A stretch of 64,000 nucleotides of DNA. Source: Palaemon carinicauda. Lineage: Eukaryota; Arthropoda; Malacostraca; Decapoda; Palaemonidae. Each line of letters begins with the position of its first letter. Position 1 is the stretch's first letter. Where the stretch lies: NCBI RefSeq assembly GCF_036898095.1, contig NC_090728.1, positions 92,168,869 to 92,232,868 on the forward strand, written 5' to 3'. Under the pieces are notes generated by a model that saw only the letters and a list, made by a program, of their open reading frames with translations, had not been told where the DNA came from and did not search any database. Made by a program: the position numbers and the translations under genes. This document shows, piece by piece, positions 10,961 through 22,035 of this stretch.

Positions 10961-11941
10961 ACAGCCCACCACTAGTTTAGTCGTGGGTGGGATAAACCAG
11001 CTACCCTACTCTCACACACCCGGTTATATGACGTCACTTTTGCTTTAGGGTTGGTCGAGTGAAGATGTGCCGCTCTCTCTCCCGTTAATCCTATCAAATA
11101 AATAAGCTATTTACTTCAATTCTTTCTTTTTTTGAAGTGTTTGAGTTCTGGAGGATCGCTGACATGCGAGCGTGTTCTCGAATTGAAAGTTGTCTTAGTA
11201 GCACCTTCATGTCTGTTCAGGAGACAGAACCTCATGCCCTTTGTCCTGCTTTGTCAATCTTCTGATCTAGCTCACTATGCTGTGCATTTTCAACCTAAGA
11301 TCGCCAAGACCCCGCAGCATAAGGTTTTGTGGCCATCAGAGGCCCCAAGGGAGGGAGTCCTCCTTACTCCTTGCATCTTTAACAAGCCAGCCCCAGGGAG
11401 AGGAAAGATACGAGGACTCGTCATAAGAACTTTTTCTCAAAACCCGAGATTCCATATCCTTGAAAGCATTCGTGGTTCGGCACCAGCCTCAACTAGACCG
11501 TAGGACTGACCCAACCTGGGCTCCTACATGTGTGAGCTTGGGACTTGAGTACCCCCAAGATGATGGTTCTGAATTCTGATGATGTGCTGCCCCATGCCCG
11601 CCAGTCCAAAGATCTCGCCCTTAAGAGCAGGAGGAGTTGAATTGTGTCTTCTTGCGTAAGGAAAATTGACTCCTTGGGTGACTGCCTATGTCACTCCTGA
11701 ATGAAAGGATACGGTATTGGATCTCATTTACAAGACTCGCCAAGATTAAAGGGGATGAAGGGGGCCAATAAGAGGACCTTTGCCCAGGTGGCAAGAATAT
11801 CACACTCCCTTAGGGCAGTGAACTCAATCACTTACTTCTCCGGATGCCCGGCAGAGAAAGAACTATGACATCATAGATGACAATCCATTGCCTTTACTGT
11901 TAGAACCAGCGATACTGGCTCTCGCTCACAATAAGACCTAA
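10961..11941. other. Unrecognised, less AT-rich segment in intron 6
   Basis: The base composition is clearly more GC-rich than the surrounding intron, which suggests an inserted repeat. An open frame at 11132-11503 (+, 123 codons) shows no domain recognisable to me. A frame on the minus strand (11621-11803) is equally uninformative. The left part starts with an imperfect hairpin around CCACCACTAGTTTAGTCGTGGGTGG. It could be a fragment of an LTR or DIRS element, but no RT, integrase or YR motif is visible. Confidence 0.4.
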
Positions 11942-12988
11942 AGATTGATTGATTGATTTAAAGTTTTCAGGCCTCCTGACATTTAAGGTCATTGACGCCG
12001 ATATCATTTATTTTATATAAGAAAAAAAAAGAATATTCAATTAAAACCATAAAAGTTGAATGTCATTATAGAAGTTAAATAGTTTTCAGAAGACCTGCTT
12101 CTGAAATAAATCTAAAAATGCCACTTGCATAGTAGGACACATCATGTCCAAGAATCTTGGCAAGGATGCTGCCATCCTCACCTTGAGCCTCAAACAATTA
12201 TCTATTTCTTAAGTTATATAATTGGGACATTTGATCAACAAATGCCTCACTGTTAAAGGTACTAAACAGTCGTTGCAATATGGTTGGTGTTGGCCCTTCA
12301 GCAGAAACTTGTGTGCCAACCGAGTGTGACCAATATGGGGACAACAAAGAGACGTCTCCCATTTTCGGGGCATCATGTTATATATCCAAGGAGATATGAC
12401 ATGTGTTACTTCTCTCATTTTATTGGTATCTAGACTATCTCAGTGCTATTGCCATTTATTACAAAACAATTTCTTGATGTTAGGTAGGAAATCATTACAC
12501 GGAATGGGATACCTTCTTGGCAGCAACTTGGATGCAGCATTCTTCGCCATTGAATCTGCCTTCTCATTCCCAGACACACCTACATGTCCTGGAACCCAAC
12601 AAATTCGAACCATTATACCTCTCCGTCCAATAATAAAAAGCCATTCTAAAATCTTTAAAACTAGAGGATTACTAGAATTAAAAACTTCTAAAGCTTGAAG
12701 GATACTCCTTGCATCACTAAAAATGGTATAATTACCCTCCTTTTCCAACGGTATTTTCTCGATAGCGGTTAGTATGCCATACAGTTCGGCAGTAAATATG
12801 GAAGCTGTTAGAGGAAGTGCACTTCTACAATTAAAACCATTACTATGTACTCCAAATCAATCACCAGCATCAGCATTTGGGAGCCATCAGTATAAATTAA
12901 AGTCTATCCCCCTATGTTCTGCAACATGTTCTATAAAAAAAAGAGACCGGGATTCTAAGTCAGTCATATTCTTCTTAATTCTAATAAA
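11942..12988 (-). mobile_element. Jockey/I-type LINE, 3' part with RNase H (left half)
   Basis: On the minus strand this carries an RNase H domain. A TDGS first-aspartate motif at about 12880 needs a frame correction. It is followed by FTAELYG (Glu), FSDARSILQALE (second Asp) and CWVPGHVGVSGNEKADSMAK (the terminal His/Asp region) at about 12560-12745. Further on comes the Cys-rich tail HIGHTRLAHKFLL ... CNDCLVPLTVRHLLIKCPNY (12209-12330), typical of Jockey/I-group elements. The element ends with a TGAT/ATCA-type tail near 11943-11958. Frameshifts break the domain. The 5' continuation lies at 21048-22035, on the other side of DIRS element 1. Confidence 0.88.
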
Positions 12989-13300
12989 GGGATTTTGACG
13001 AAGGAAAAATCTATTTCTGGGCGAGAGACCTGTGCCGCCCAGTGAAATACTCCTAGAGCACTATTTCTAAGGAATATAACTGCTATATATTACCAGAGAA
13101 AAAAAAAAAAGCATAGGAATGCCAGGTTGAACCCAGCTCGCTCACCTATATAAGGTGTCGGTATAAAATACTGGGGCGTGATAATTCACAACCAGAGGTC
13201 TCGCACTATTTAGATATCTCCTCTTCAAAATCCCCGCCACAGCGAGGTGCCGTTCAACCACTAACCCAACCCACGCCAGTGACGTTACTCCTCATAGCAC
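12989..13300 (-). repeat. Element 1 3' inverted terminal repeat
   Basis: It pairs with 20750-21047 in reverse complement over about 270 bp, with a few differences (for example a 9-bp indel near 13260). This end carries an additional outer extension of about 33 bp (GGGATTTTGACGAAGG through CTATTTCTGGG) that is missing from the opposite repeat. DIRS-1 of Dictyostelium is likewise known to have one extended repeat. Confidence 0.92.
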
Positions 13301-13343
13301 CCAAGGTTTGGGGCCCATGTTGGGAGGGAAGTCAAGGGAGGGT

Positions 13344-13436
13344 TCACTGGGCGGCACAGGTCTCTCGCCCAGAAATAGATTTTTCCTTCGTCAAAATCCC
13401 TTTTCTGGGCTCCGACCTGTGCCGCGCAGTGAAATA
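13344..13436. repeat. Element 1 internal complementary region (ICR)
   Basis: Bases 13344-13400 are the exact reverse complement of 12989-13045 (57 bp). Bases 13401-13436 are the reverse complement of the outermost 36 bp of the right end (up to 21047). The fused string therefore represents the circle junction of the element. In the DIRS replication model this segment templates completion of the circular DNA. Confidence 0.95.
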
Positions 13437-13539
13437 GTACCAGAGAAATGGTCCCAAATCTTGGAACAATACCTGAGGAAGTAAAATAAAATCCAAAATA
13501 ACAGGTAAGAGGATAGCAAGACATAGTTGATTAAGGTTC

Positions 13540-14500
13540 ACTATGTTCAGGAGGAATCACATTCCCTGCTGCCACTGTAGCAAATATAAGGCTTCCAGAG
13601 GTTTTAAGCAGTGGCGTTTAAATACTGTTGGAGACTTCCGGCCTATATATTTAGTAAGTCCAGTGAAGTTCATAGTAATTAACTGAGGTAGCTACAGCTC
13701 ATATATCATGGACGTGAGGGAGTGATGTGGGAATGATTCTAGGTAGCCCGTTAATGAAATGCAGAATCTTCTGTCTGAGTCCTTTCAGGATGATGGTTCT
13801 TCACCTTCTCTAATGGGTAAGGGCCCCGAGGACTGAACGGGAGATATGTTTAAGTAGGCTTCCAGAGTGTTTACTGGACATAAAGATGGGTCCTGCGGAA
13901 GTGGGACAATCTTCCAGGGGAACCGTCTGTCCTGGGGGTCCTCATTTTCGCTAAAAATCTTTTGTCAGGGGAAAGGAGTACTTCCCCTGATGAGAGAAAT
14001 TCAATATGACCTGGATCTCTAGACAAGGCTGAAAGTTCTGATATTCTGGCGCCAGAAGTCAGGTTCATTAAGAACAAGGATTTCCTAACCAATGGAATAT
14101 AATGGCAAGTCTCGTTAAGAGTGTCTGAAGCCAACTTAAGTACGTCATTCAGAAACCAGGAAACTGAGCTAGGGTGAGTTGATGGTTTCAATCTGGCGCA
14201 GGTTCTCGGGATGGATGAGAAGTATGAATCTGTAAGGGCAATATTAAAGCCAATTGTAAAAAACCTTCAAGGCTGACTTAATTTGTGGTAATAGTACAAG
14301 TCGCTAAGTCTGATTCAAATAAAATTCTGAAGAAGGTTACTGTCAGATTCATAGTCATCGTCTCAACCTTTGAGTCCCTTAAAAACTGGCAAGTTTCATA
14401 ACAGCCGAATCATACTGTCGAAGGGTGGATCCCCTCTTATCTGATTCTAAAAATAACGTATTTGAGGATCAATATCTGCACCTCTTGAGCTGCAAATTTC
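13540..14500 (-). pseudogene. Element 1 tyrosine recombinase, decayed
   Basis: The longest intact piece (13871-14191) carries LTSGARISELSALSRDPGHIEF, which holds the first catalytic arginine (box A) of DIRS-type YRs. It aligns with ASGPRVSEIVALSRE in element 3. Farther downstream on the minus strand a degenerate C-terminal segment reads ATVAAGNVIPPE-like near 13560-13600. The HxxR box and catalytic tyrosine could not be read in an intact frame. No functional recombinase is expected. Confidence 0.75.
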
Positions 14501-14540
14501 ATAAAGTCCAGAAAGGTAGGGCATTCTGAATTTGAGGAAG

Positions 14541-14908
14541 CTAACACACAGCGAGTTGTACTGCTTGTGTTAGCATTGGATTGGGGATCTGTCGAGGTGG
14601 AGACCCAGTTCCACCAGAAGGGGAAACCCGTTGTGCTTGGGCCAGATGGGGACTACTAGAGCAACTTGGCCTTTGAAAGTCCTGAACTTGTCTAACACTT
14701 TCATCGACAGATTTATTGGTGGGAATAGGTAAATTCTCTCCCAAGTGTTCCAGACTAATGATAGTGCATCTGTGGCGTAAGCCCGAGGATCCGGGCTGGG
14801 AGCTACGTAGCACTCCAGTTGTAGTTGGACTTTGTTGCAAACAGATCTATCTGGAGATCCGGAACCTGAGAAAGAATCCAACTGAAGGACATTGGGTCTA
14901 GTGACCAC
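14541..14908 (-). pseudogene. Element 1 RNase H / methyltransferase-like fragment
   Basis: Two overlapping frames share the load. The segment YVAPSPDPRAYATDALSLVW followed by RIYLFPPINL matches the block after RNase H in DIRS elements (YVAPYEDPRA...DAMSLDW...IYLFPPPNL in element 3). This block is regarded as the methyltransferase-like domain of the DIRS group. Frame changes disrupt it. Confidence 0.75.
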
Positions 14909-14956
14909 TCCGACTCCAGCGGAGTTGTCCTCGAAAGTGCGTCCGCCACTATCTAT

Positions 14957-15728
14957 CTAGAAGAAACCTGATATGTTGGTTTTTTTGGCTGGAGCCGGTT
15001 GCTTAAGGTCAAAAATACCGCCATGGCCTCTAAAACATTGATATGAAGTTGGCGGAATATTGTCGACCATAGTCCCAGGACTTTCGTGTACTGAGAGTAT
15101 CCCCCCCCCCCCCCCCCCCCGCCTGTTAGGGAGGCGTCTGTGTAAATGACGAGCTTGGGGGTGGATATTGTAAGGAAACGGATTTGCCAGATTTTGACCT
15201 TTGTCCATGGTTGAAGTCTTTTCTTCAGAATTGGTTGGAGTCGAGCCCTTTGTCTCGATATTACTCGTTTTCCTGGAGCACCATACTCGGCTTATATCTT
15301 TCAGTCTGGCCTTCAGTAGTATATCTGTTACTGAGGCAAACTGGAGGGCACCCAGGATTCTCTCTTGATTTCTTCTGGAAGACAATTTGTTTTTGAGAAA
15401 ACGTATTGTGTTTTGCTATATCGTTCCTCTTGGCTGTTGGGAGACAGAGTGTGGGAGCATAGAACCCATTGAATCCTAACCATGAAACTTGTCCTCGGGA
15501 CCAAACGAGATTTCTCGAAGTTGATTTGGAACCAAAACTGTTGTAAGAGATTATCACTCTGTAGTTGCTGTGAGGCAGTTTGCCTAGTTGAAGCCTAGAA
15601 ACGGACGAAAATGCCTTGCTTTCGGAACATGATAGCAAACGTCTGCAAGATCCATAGGGGAGGTGACGGCCCCACAGAGAAGCAAGGTCCGCACCTGAGA
15701 GATGGTCAGCATGTGAAACTTGTCGCAT
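14957..15728 (-). pseudogene. Element 1 reverse transcriptase/RNase H remnant
   Basis: By position and by short matches such as ERILGALQFASVTDILLKARLKD (compare EQVLGSLQFASVTDPVLRAQLKD in element 3), this is the RT thumb/connection to RNase H region. It is split across frames, and the YLDDW active site is not readable. A C19 homopolymer at about 15102-15120 interrupts it and may be unreliable sequence. Confidence 0.7.
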
Positions 15729-15866
15729 TAAATGTAAGAATTCAGAAGCGACAGGTCTAGGACTACTCTTCGCTATTCTGAGTCTTTCTTTGGCCCGCTG
15801 AACAAGTGATCCTGAAATTACAAACGATTTACTTTCTTTATTGCTTCCTTTTGCAATAAATCGTTT

Positions 15867-17769
15867 TCATATAAGACTAGCTCTTCCGTTGGATGCTGAT
15901 GAAAACTGGTTGGTGGAGGGGGCCATTCTATCCAACTCCACCCCAGACCTTTGGAAATTATACTGAAAGCCCAAATGTTGAACGTTCAACGGTTCCGGAA
16001 GATGTAAAGTCCTACCCCTACCTGAGAACTCCCAATGATTTGCTGCGGATTTACCTCCTCGGCCTCGAGAGTAGCTGTTGCGAAAAGTTCCTCTCGAGCT
16101 AGCGCCTCTGGGGCGCTGGTAACCCTGGAAAGCATCCTGAGTTTCAAAGGTGGGCCTAAGGGCTGGGGAAGTAGCATAGGAGGTAGTTGCTACTTGGGAC
16201 TGAGGAACCAGCACGTATTGCTGTTGGGGTTGACCCTTCGAAGTGAAAGGTTGACTCCCTTGTGCCACCGGGATGGTTTGAACCACCTGTTGGGACTGCC
16301 GGTTTGGAAGGAATGGAAAGATCTCAGACTCTTTCTACCTCGAGATTGGTTGCTGGCCGGTTCGAACTTGTGCTTGGGGACTAAGCCCATCGAACCTTGA
16401 GGCTCTGATTGACCCTAGCAGCTCCAGACTGGGGCTTTAATGAGCTTGTTAGGCTCATGTCTGATAGTGGCCTCAGACAAGACATGCCTACAGCAACGAC
16501 GTCTGGCCGCAAAGAAGTCGTAGGAATCAGACAGTAAGGTTTGAAGTAATGACTTCGTCAAGACCTTAAAAGGTGGTTCTTCTTCATACATTAAAGAGGT
16601 CTTTTCTGCCATTGTAGCCGAGTTGATATGTCTACTCAGGCGCATACAGGCTTCGAGCTCGAGGCATATCAGAGATTCCGGAAGCCTGGGTAGCCACTCA
16701 CTGAACTGAATGGGAGCACAGTCAGCGCTTAATTTACCCGATGTGAAGGTCGACGGGGCGTTAGTCCAGCAATCGTGATCCCCCAGGGACAGGAGGGAGG
16801 TCGGATGCGTTTCCTTCAGCTGCGGTAACGGCTTGTCCTCGTTTATTGCCTGCTGAGCAAGGTCCGATATCTTAGTGACACACGGAGTAGGGGTTTACTC
16901 CTCCACTAGAAACATCGTGTACGGGCTCTTGTGAGGTGTTAACGTAGTGTTAACACACTCCCACTCGTTTAAGGGCCGGACCCAGGTGGACTGAGCCTGC
17001 CCCTTTGGGTACATTTTGGTTTCTTTGGGGACCTTGTCAAACCTTACGAGTGTCTCCTCGGTAAGGCATGCGAAACCAGAGAGAGAAACTGTAGACCCGG
17101 CGGGTAGAATTCAAAATCTTCTACAGTCCGGGTGCCAAACCCTTCGATGGTTAACATACCATCTTTGAAGGGAGAGCGCAAGGCCCCCTTCCATGGATTG
17201 CTTTCGACGAATTCCGGGAGCTTAGAGGCATCCGGGATGATATATTGTGCTGTTGAGGTAGCCCATAACAAATGAGACCCTGTAAGAGGCTATCTGGTTT
17301 AGCACTCTCTCTTCCCCCTAATGGGCAATAATTCCATTCAATTGTCAAGTTCACAGAGGCACCAGGAATCTTCCATCCTATAATTCGTGGTGACTCGGTA
17401 TGTGACACGAGGTTTGAGCCAGTGAGCTACAGAGGTCCGTAATTTATATATATATGTATATATATGGATAAATATCAGCACAACATCGTGTTCAAATAGA
17501 AATAAATTTCTACCTCATCCCTGGGATCGGTCGCTGGCCTCTTCTAATGAAAGGTCAGGTTGAAACTAACCATGCCACGAGAGGCCATGCATCAATCTGG
17601 AAAGGGTTGCCGGATCGAAGGGAGCCTCCGGGGTCGTAGGTTTCAGGCCGGGCTTCGCTCTCGACCCAAGAGAAGTCTTAACTGGTTTGGTGATTTGGAA
17701 GACCTGTGAGTCTTTGGTAGGGCTGGCAGGTAGCTTTAACTTTAGGGACAACGGGACGTGGCCCGACAT
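15867..17769 (-). pseudogene. Element 1 gag-like gene, decayed
   Basis: Three pieces align with the gag of element 3. At 16415-16645 the segment LLSDSYDFFAARRRCCRHVLSEATIRHEPNKL corresponds to FIRARRACREFVFADTTVKHEPRKL. At 15867-16286 there is a Gln-rich then Arg/Gly-rich C-terminus (RPRGASSRGTFRNSYSRGRGG), as expected of a nucleic-acid-binding gag. At 17044-17271 is an upstream segment with EDFEFYPPGL. Stops and frame changes separate them. The 5' limit is uncertain. Confidence 0.75.
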
Positions 17770-18066
17770 CAGCCACGTACTTCCTTGAAAACCCTAAAAG
17801 GAAGAGACACAGGGTCTCTTTGCCCTGACACTCCAGGCAAACCCGCCAACCCAGATCTAAAGAGTCGCCAAGGTAGAAGAGACTGCGAGCTCCGAAAGAG
17901 GGTATATCGTTACTAATGAACAAGGTAACTCCGTTGGGAATGTAAAATAAATAGATCGAGAATAAATGTTTAAATCGATCAATCACAAAGGAAATAAAAT
18001 GAAAATCCCAAAATAATATATCCGAAGTTATAATTATAGATAGTAACGACAGGGGCACCTACAGTG

Positions 18067-19105
18067 TCCCATAGTAGGGTAGTAACCCAAAAAGATCCGG
18101 GTGTTCCGAATTCTTAAAATAGACCGGTATGAAACCGGGACAAAAGGCTATGAACAAAATTTCGGACCGGTATAATAACCGGGGAGAAAACTTTCATAAA
18201 GTAACTGACATTGTCAAAATAATTCCATAAAAGGTGAAGATTATCAATGAAATAATATTGTCATAGCGCGAAATATACTATCCCGTCGGTACTGGGGAAG
18301 TATAGAATAACATAAAGATACATAAGTATCCCATAGCAGGTCAGTAACCTAGAGAGATCCGGATGCTCCGAATTCTTGAATTAGACCAATATGAAATCGG
18401 GACAAAAGACTATGAACAAAATTCAGATCGGTACAGTAACCGGGGAAAAACTTATCATAAATTAACTGACTTTGTTAAAACAATTCCATAATAAGTTAAG
18501 GTTATCAATGAAAAAATATTGTCATAGCGAGAAATATACTATCCCGTTACTACTTGGGAAGTATAGAATAAAATAAAGATACGTGAGTGTCCCATAATAG
18601 GTTAGTAACCTAAAAGGATCCGGGTGTTCCGGGTTCTTAAAGTAGACCGATATGAAACCGGGACAAAAGGCTATGAACAACTCTAGGACCGGTTTAGTAA
18701 CCGGGGAAAAACTTATAAATAAACTGACATTGTTAAAACAATCCCGTAATAAGTTAAGGTTATCAATGAAATAATATTGTCATAGCTTGAAATACACTAT
18801 CCCGTCGCTACTTGGGAAGTATAGAATAAAATACAGATACGTGAGTATCCCATAATAGGTTAATAACCTAAAAAGATCCGGGTGTTCCGGATTCTTAAAA
18901 TAGACCGATATGAAATCGGGACAAAAGGCTATGAACAAAATTTCGAACCGGTATAGTAACCGGGGAAAAAATTATAAAAATTAACAGACATTGTTGAAAC
19001 AATTCCGTAATAAGTTAAGATTATCAATGAAATAATATTGTCATAGCGAGGAATATACCATCCCGTCATTACCAGGGAGGTATAAAATAAAAAGGGATGA
19101 AAAAG
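18067..19105. repeat. Four tandem copies of a ~260-bp unit inside element 1
   Basis: The anchor TCCCATAGTAGG / TCCCATAATAGG recurs at 18067, 18329, 18590 and 18848, giving periods of 262, 261 and 258. Each unit contains GATCCGGGTGTTCCG-like, GACCGGTAT ... AACCGGGG and ATTGTCATAGCG ... ACTATCCCG motifs. Units differ by roughly 10 percent. They lie upstream of gag, in the 5' leader of the element, where a promoter or packaging region would be expected. Confidence 0.92.
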
Positions 19106-20749
19106 GATGCAAAAAACAGTGATGAATAAATATAATCAAAACTAGTTCCGGGGCCGGGGAACAGGGTTGGTAAAGTAAACTTAAAGTAACTTAAAGTAAA
19201 CTTAAAGTAACCGAAGATACATCCTTAAAATACATAAATAGAAAACTCCAGTTATGATCTAAAACTAATGTCTGTAATTGAATAGGGCTCCCGGAGGGAG
19301 GATATTAATCAAAACTGTGTCAGTGTCAACAGATCTTGTATTTAAGAGCCCGAAGGCTCCGATGTCTGATGACGATGGGTACCACGGGAGAGCGCGGGGG
19401 GAGCCAATGGAACCCCCACTACCCAACCGGAGGTACCGGGACGAAGGTAATGATTCATGTAGAATATAATATAATGATATGGGATATTAATAAGTCCTAT
19501 GCGGACGATAATAGCAGGAGGTACCGTAGGTGGGGACACTCCTAATATAAGTGCTCATTCTTACAACCATAGCTAAAAGCAAAATTTACACCAAGGTGCA
19601 GTCATACCGACTAATCACGTGTGATAGTCCCCGGTGGTCCCGGCCCTCCCCCTCCCCCGACCGATGGCCAATCGGGGCGACGGGAGGGGGGGAGACGAAA
19701 CCGCCCGGTATGAATGAATGAGACTAAGTCACACCCCGTGGGTACACTCAGTCCTCAATATGTCGGAACGTTGAGGGAAGACTGAGGAACAAGCATACTT
19801 GACCCGTATGTCATAACCAACAACCATCGAGTGAGAGGATGGGTGTACACTGGAGGAGGGGGGGATGGAATAGCCTCCCCAACCTGTGGGGGGGGGTATG
19901 GTACCGGGGAATCACCAGTGCGTAGTGGTAGACAGGGCTACCAACTGGAGATCCCCTCAACATGACATGAAAATCCCAAAAATATGATCATAACGGAGTA
20001 AAGCAATAAATATAATATCAATGCACAAATACATAAAAATAATTAATGAATTAAAAGCGAAATCACGTAAGTAAGGTTAGGCATGCAGAAATAATATGGC
20101 GAGAGAGGGACTCGGGCGAGTGGTAAGGGAGGAGCATGACGCCATCAGCAGATGGAAAGCAGGGGTACCAACCTAGTTACTGAAGCGGTAGATCGAACAG
20201 TAAAAACAACAAAATACGCGAGAGTCCCACTCGAACCAAATGTAAAACTAGGTGGAGCGTAATAAAACTAAAAGGTTTAATAATAATAAGTGAGATGGTC
20301 GTCTTCCTAGAACTAGCGAAACAATCTCAAAGGTGACGCAATCCACCAACATGCACGAATGCAGGCATACCAACATAACCTACTCCTTGATGAAACGCTA
20401 ACACTGATATCATAGGATAACTTAAAATTAATGCTAGATGAAAGCATAAAGATGGTGTACTATATAAATGTAAGGAAAAAACTCCTAAAAGTTCGAACAA
20501 ATATTAATGACGGACGAACTAACGAGAAAAAGGGCAGAGCCGAACCATGAACGGTAAGAACGGGGACGCCGTTCATATATAAACACTTCTCAATAATAAA
20601 AACAGAGGTTACACAGCCCAATCTCGCTAAAACTCATGGATAAAGTACTTAACTTCGATGGGGTATCATGGGAATCGGCCATCGATTATAAAATAATGAT
20701 AAATCCAAGGGTAAACACAAGAAAAAAACATGTTGGACTTAATAACAAC
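19106..20749. other. Element 1 5' leader, no gene seen
   Basis: Non-coding internal sequence with a short CTTAAAGTAA reiteration at 19178-19212 and G/C-rich patches at 19380-19440 and 19620-19930. No convincing coding frame was seen. Confidence 0.6.
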
Positions 20750-21047
20750 AAGTGCTATAAAGGAGTTGCGTCACTGGCGTGGGTTGGGTTAGTGGTAGTA
20801 GTGTTGAACGGCACCTCGCTGTGGCGGGGATTTTGAAGAGGAGATATCTAAATAGTGCGAGACCTCTGGTTGTGAATTATCACGCCCCAGTATTTTATAC
20901 CGACACCTTATATAGGTGAGCGAGCTGGGTTCAACCTGGCATTCCTATGCTTTTTTTTTTTTCTCTGGTAATATATAGCAGTTATATTCCTTAGAAATAG
21001 TGCTCTAGGAGTATTTCACTGCGCGGCACAGGTCGGAGCCCAGAAAA
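20750..21047 (-). repeat. Element 1 5' inverted terminal repeat
   Basis: Reverse complement of 13022-13300, ending GCACAGGTCGGAGCCCAGAAAA at the junction with the LINE. It lacks the 33-bp outer extension seen on the other repeat. Confidence 0.92.
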
Positions 21048-22035
21048 GTATTTACAAAAAGATACCTCTGGTAATTTCCATGGAGGCATTGATGATACCT
21101 TAAATGGAAGCACCTTAATTCTAATTATATCAAGATTGTTTAATAGCTGTTTCACCCAAAAGCCGTAAGGTTGAGGAGATTTTGGGTGTAACTCAAAGTA
21201 TGTCGAGTGCCTTACAAGGCTTGCAGTGTGAAAGGCTAAAGAATTAAGGAGTCTTTGAAATCTAAACCAATACCGAATAATAGCAGACATTCGGCAAAGG
21301 TCCAGAGACAACTCTCCAGTATCAACAAGGAGACTTGGGATAGGCGAGGTTCTAAACGGTCCCGTGAACAATCTAATCCCAGCATGATGCACCGAATCCA
21401 ACATTTTTAACCGGCATGGGGTGGCTGCAGAGTATATTTCACATCCATAACTAATTTTGAAAAAAAATCAAGGCCTTGTATAATTTTAAAATAGTATTGC
21501 AGTCTGCCCCCATGATGTATGAGACAATACTTTTAAAAGATTCAGAGCCTCAAGGCAATTAGCTTTTAATGCTTTCAAGTGAGAAACCCATGTAAGCCTA
21601 CAATCAAATATCAAGCCTAAAAATTTAGCTTCACCTATACATGGAATCCGTTGACCTTTGCTGTACATATCTGGGTCTGGATGTACTCCCCAAATACAAC
21701 AGAAATGGACAACAACAGTTTTACTTGTCGAGAACTTAAATCCATTCACATCGGCCTGCTGAATAATTTTGTCAATTGAGAGTTGTAGTTTTCTCTCAAC
21801 CACTGCCATTCTAGCTCTAGCAAATGATATGGAGAGATCTCCCACAAATAGTGTTGAGAGAACATCCCGGGGAATGACCGAGGATATCCCATTAATTGGT
21901 AGTGCAAACAGGGTTACACTCAGCACACTACCCTGAGGAACTCCTTCCTAACATTTACTCTCTGATATTGTTTCCCCCACTCACACTTGAAAAACTCTAT
22001 GTGAAAGAAATGATTGAATAAATAGTTAATACATC
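21048..22035 (-). mobile_element. Jockey/I-type LINE, reverse transcriptase part (right half)
   Basis: The minus strand encodes RT fingers/palm: EGVPQGSVLSVTLFALPING at about 21890-21945, then the catalytic box reading LFVGDLSISFA where FADDL/YVDDL is expected. One catalytic Asp is therefore replaced by Gly. GFKFSTSKTVVVHF, GEAKFLGLIFD and a thumb segment with MLDSVHHAGIRL follow. The sequence ends at 21048 exactly where DIRS element 1 begins, and the LINE frame resumes at 12988. An upstream RT portion is degenerate to about 22035, where similarity is lost (5' truncation). Confidence 0.9.

Larger units (their letters stand above)
12989..21047 (-). mobile_element. DIRS1-like retrotransposon, element 1 (complete ends, decayed genes)
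   Basis: An 8059-bp element oriented on the minus strand with inverted terminal repeats at 12989-13300 and 20750-21047. An ICR at 13344-13436 reproduces the complement of both termini fused head to head. This architecture is diagnostic of DIRS1-type tyrosine-recombinase retroelements. The ICR junction fixes the termini at 12989 (starts GGGATTTTGACG) and 21047 (ends GCCCAGAAAA). The gene order on the minus strand is gag, RT, RNase H/methyltransferase-like, YR, and all are fragmented. The element interrupts a Jockey/I-type LINE with no visible target-site duplication, apart from possible AAA microhomology. That is expected for recombinase-mediated insertion. Confidence 0.93.

Noticed and set aside
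15102..15120. C19 run as a functional site
   Set aside because: It interrupts a dead RT gene. A homopolymer of this length is as likely a sequencing or slippage product.
18067..19105. CRISPR-like array
   Set aside because: The units are ~260 bp, contiguous and diverged with no spacers, and the genome is eukaryotic.
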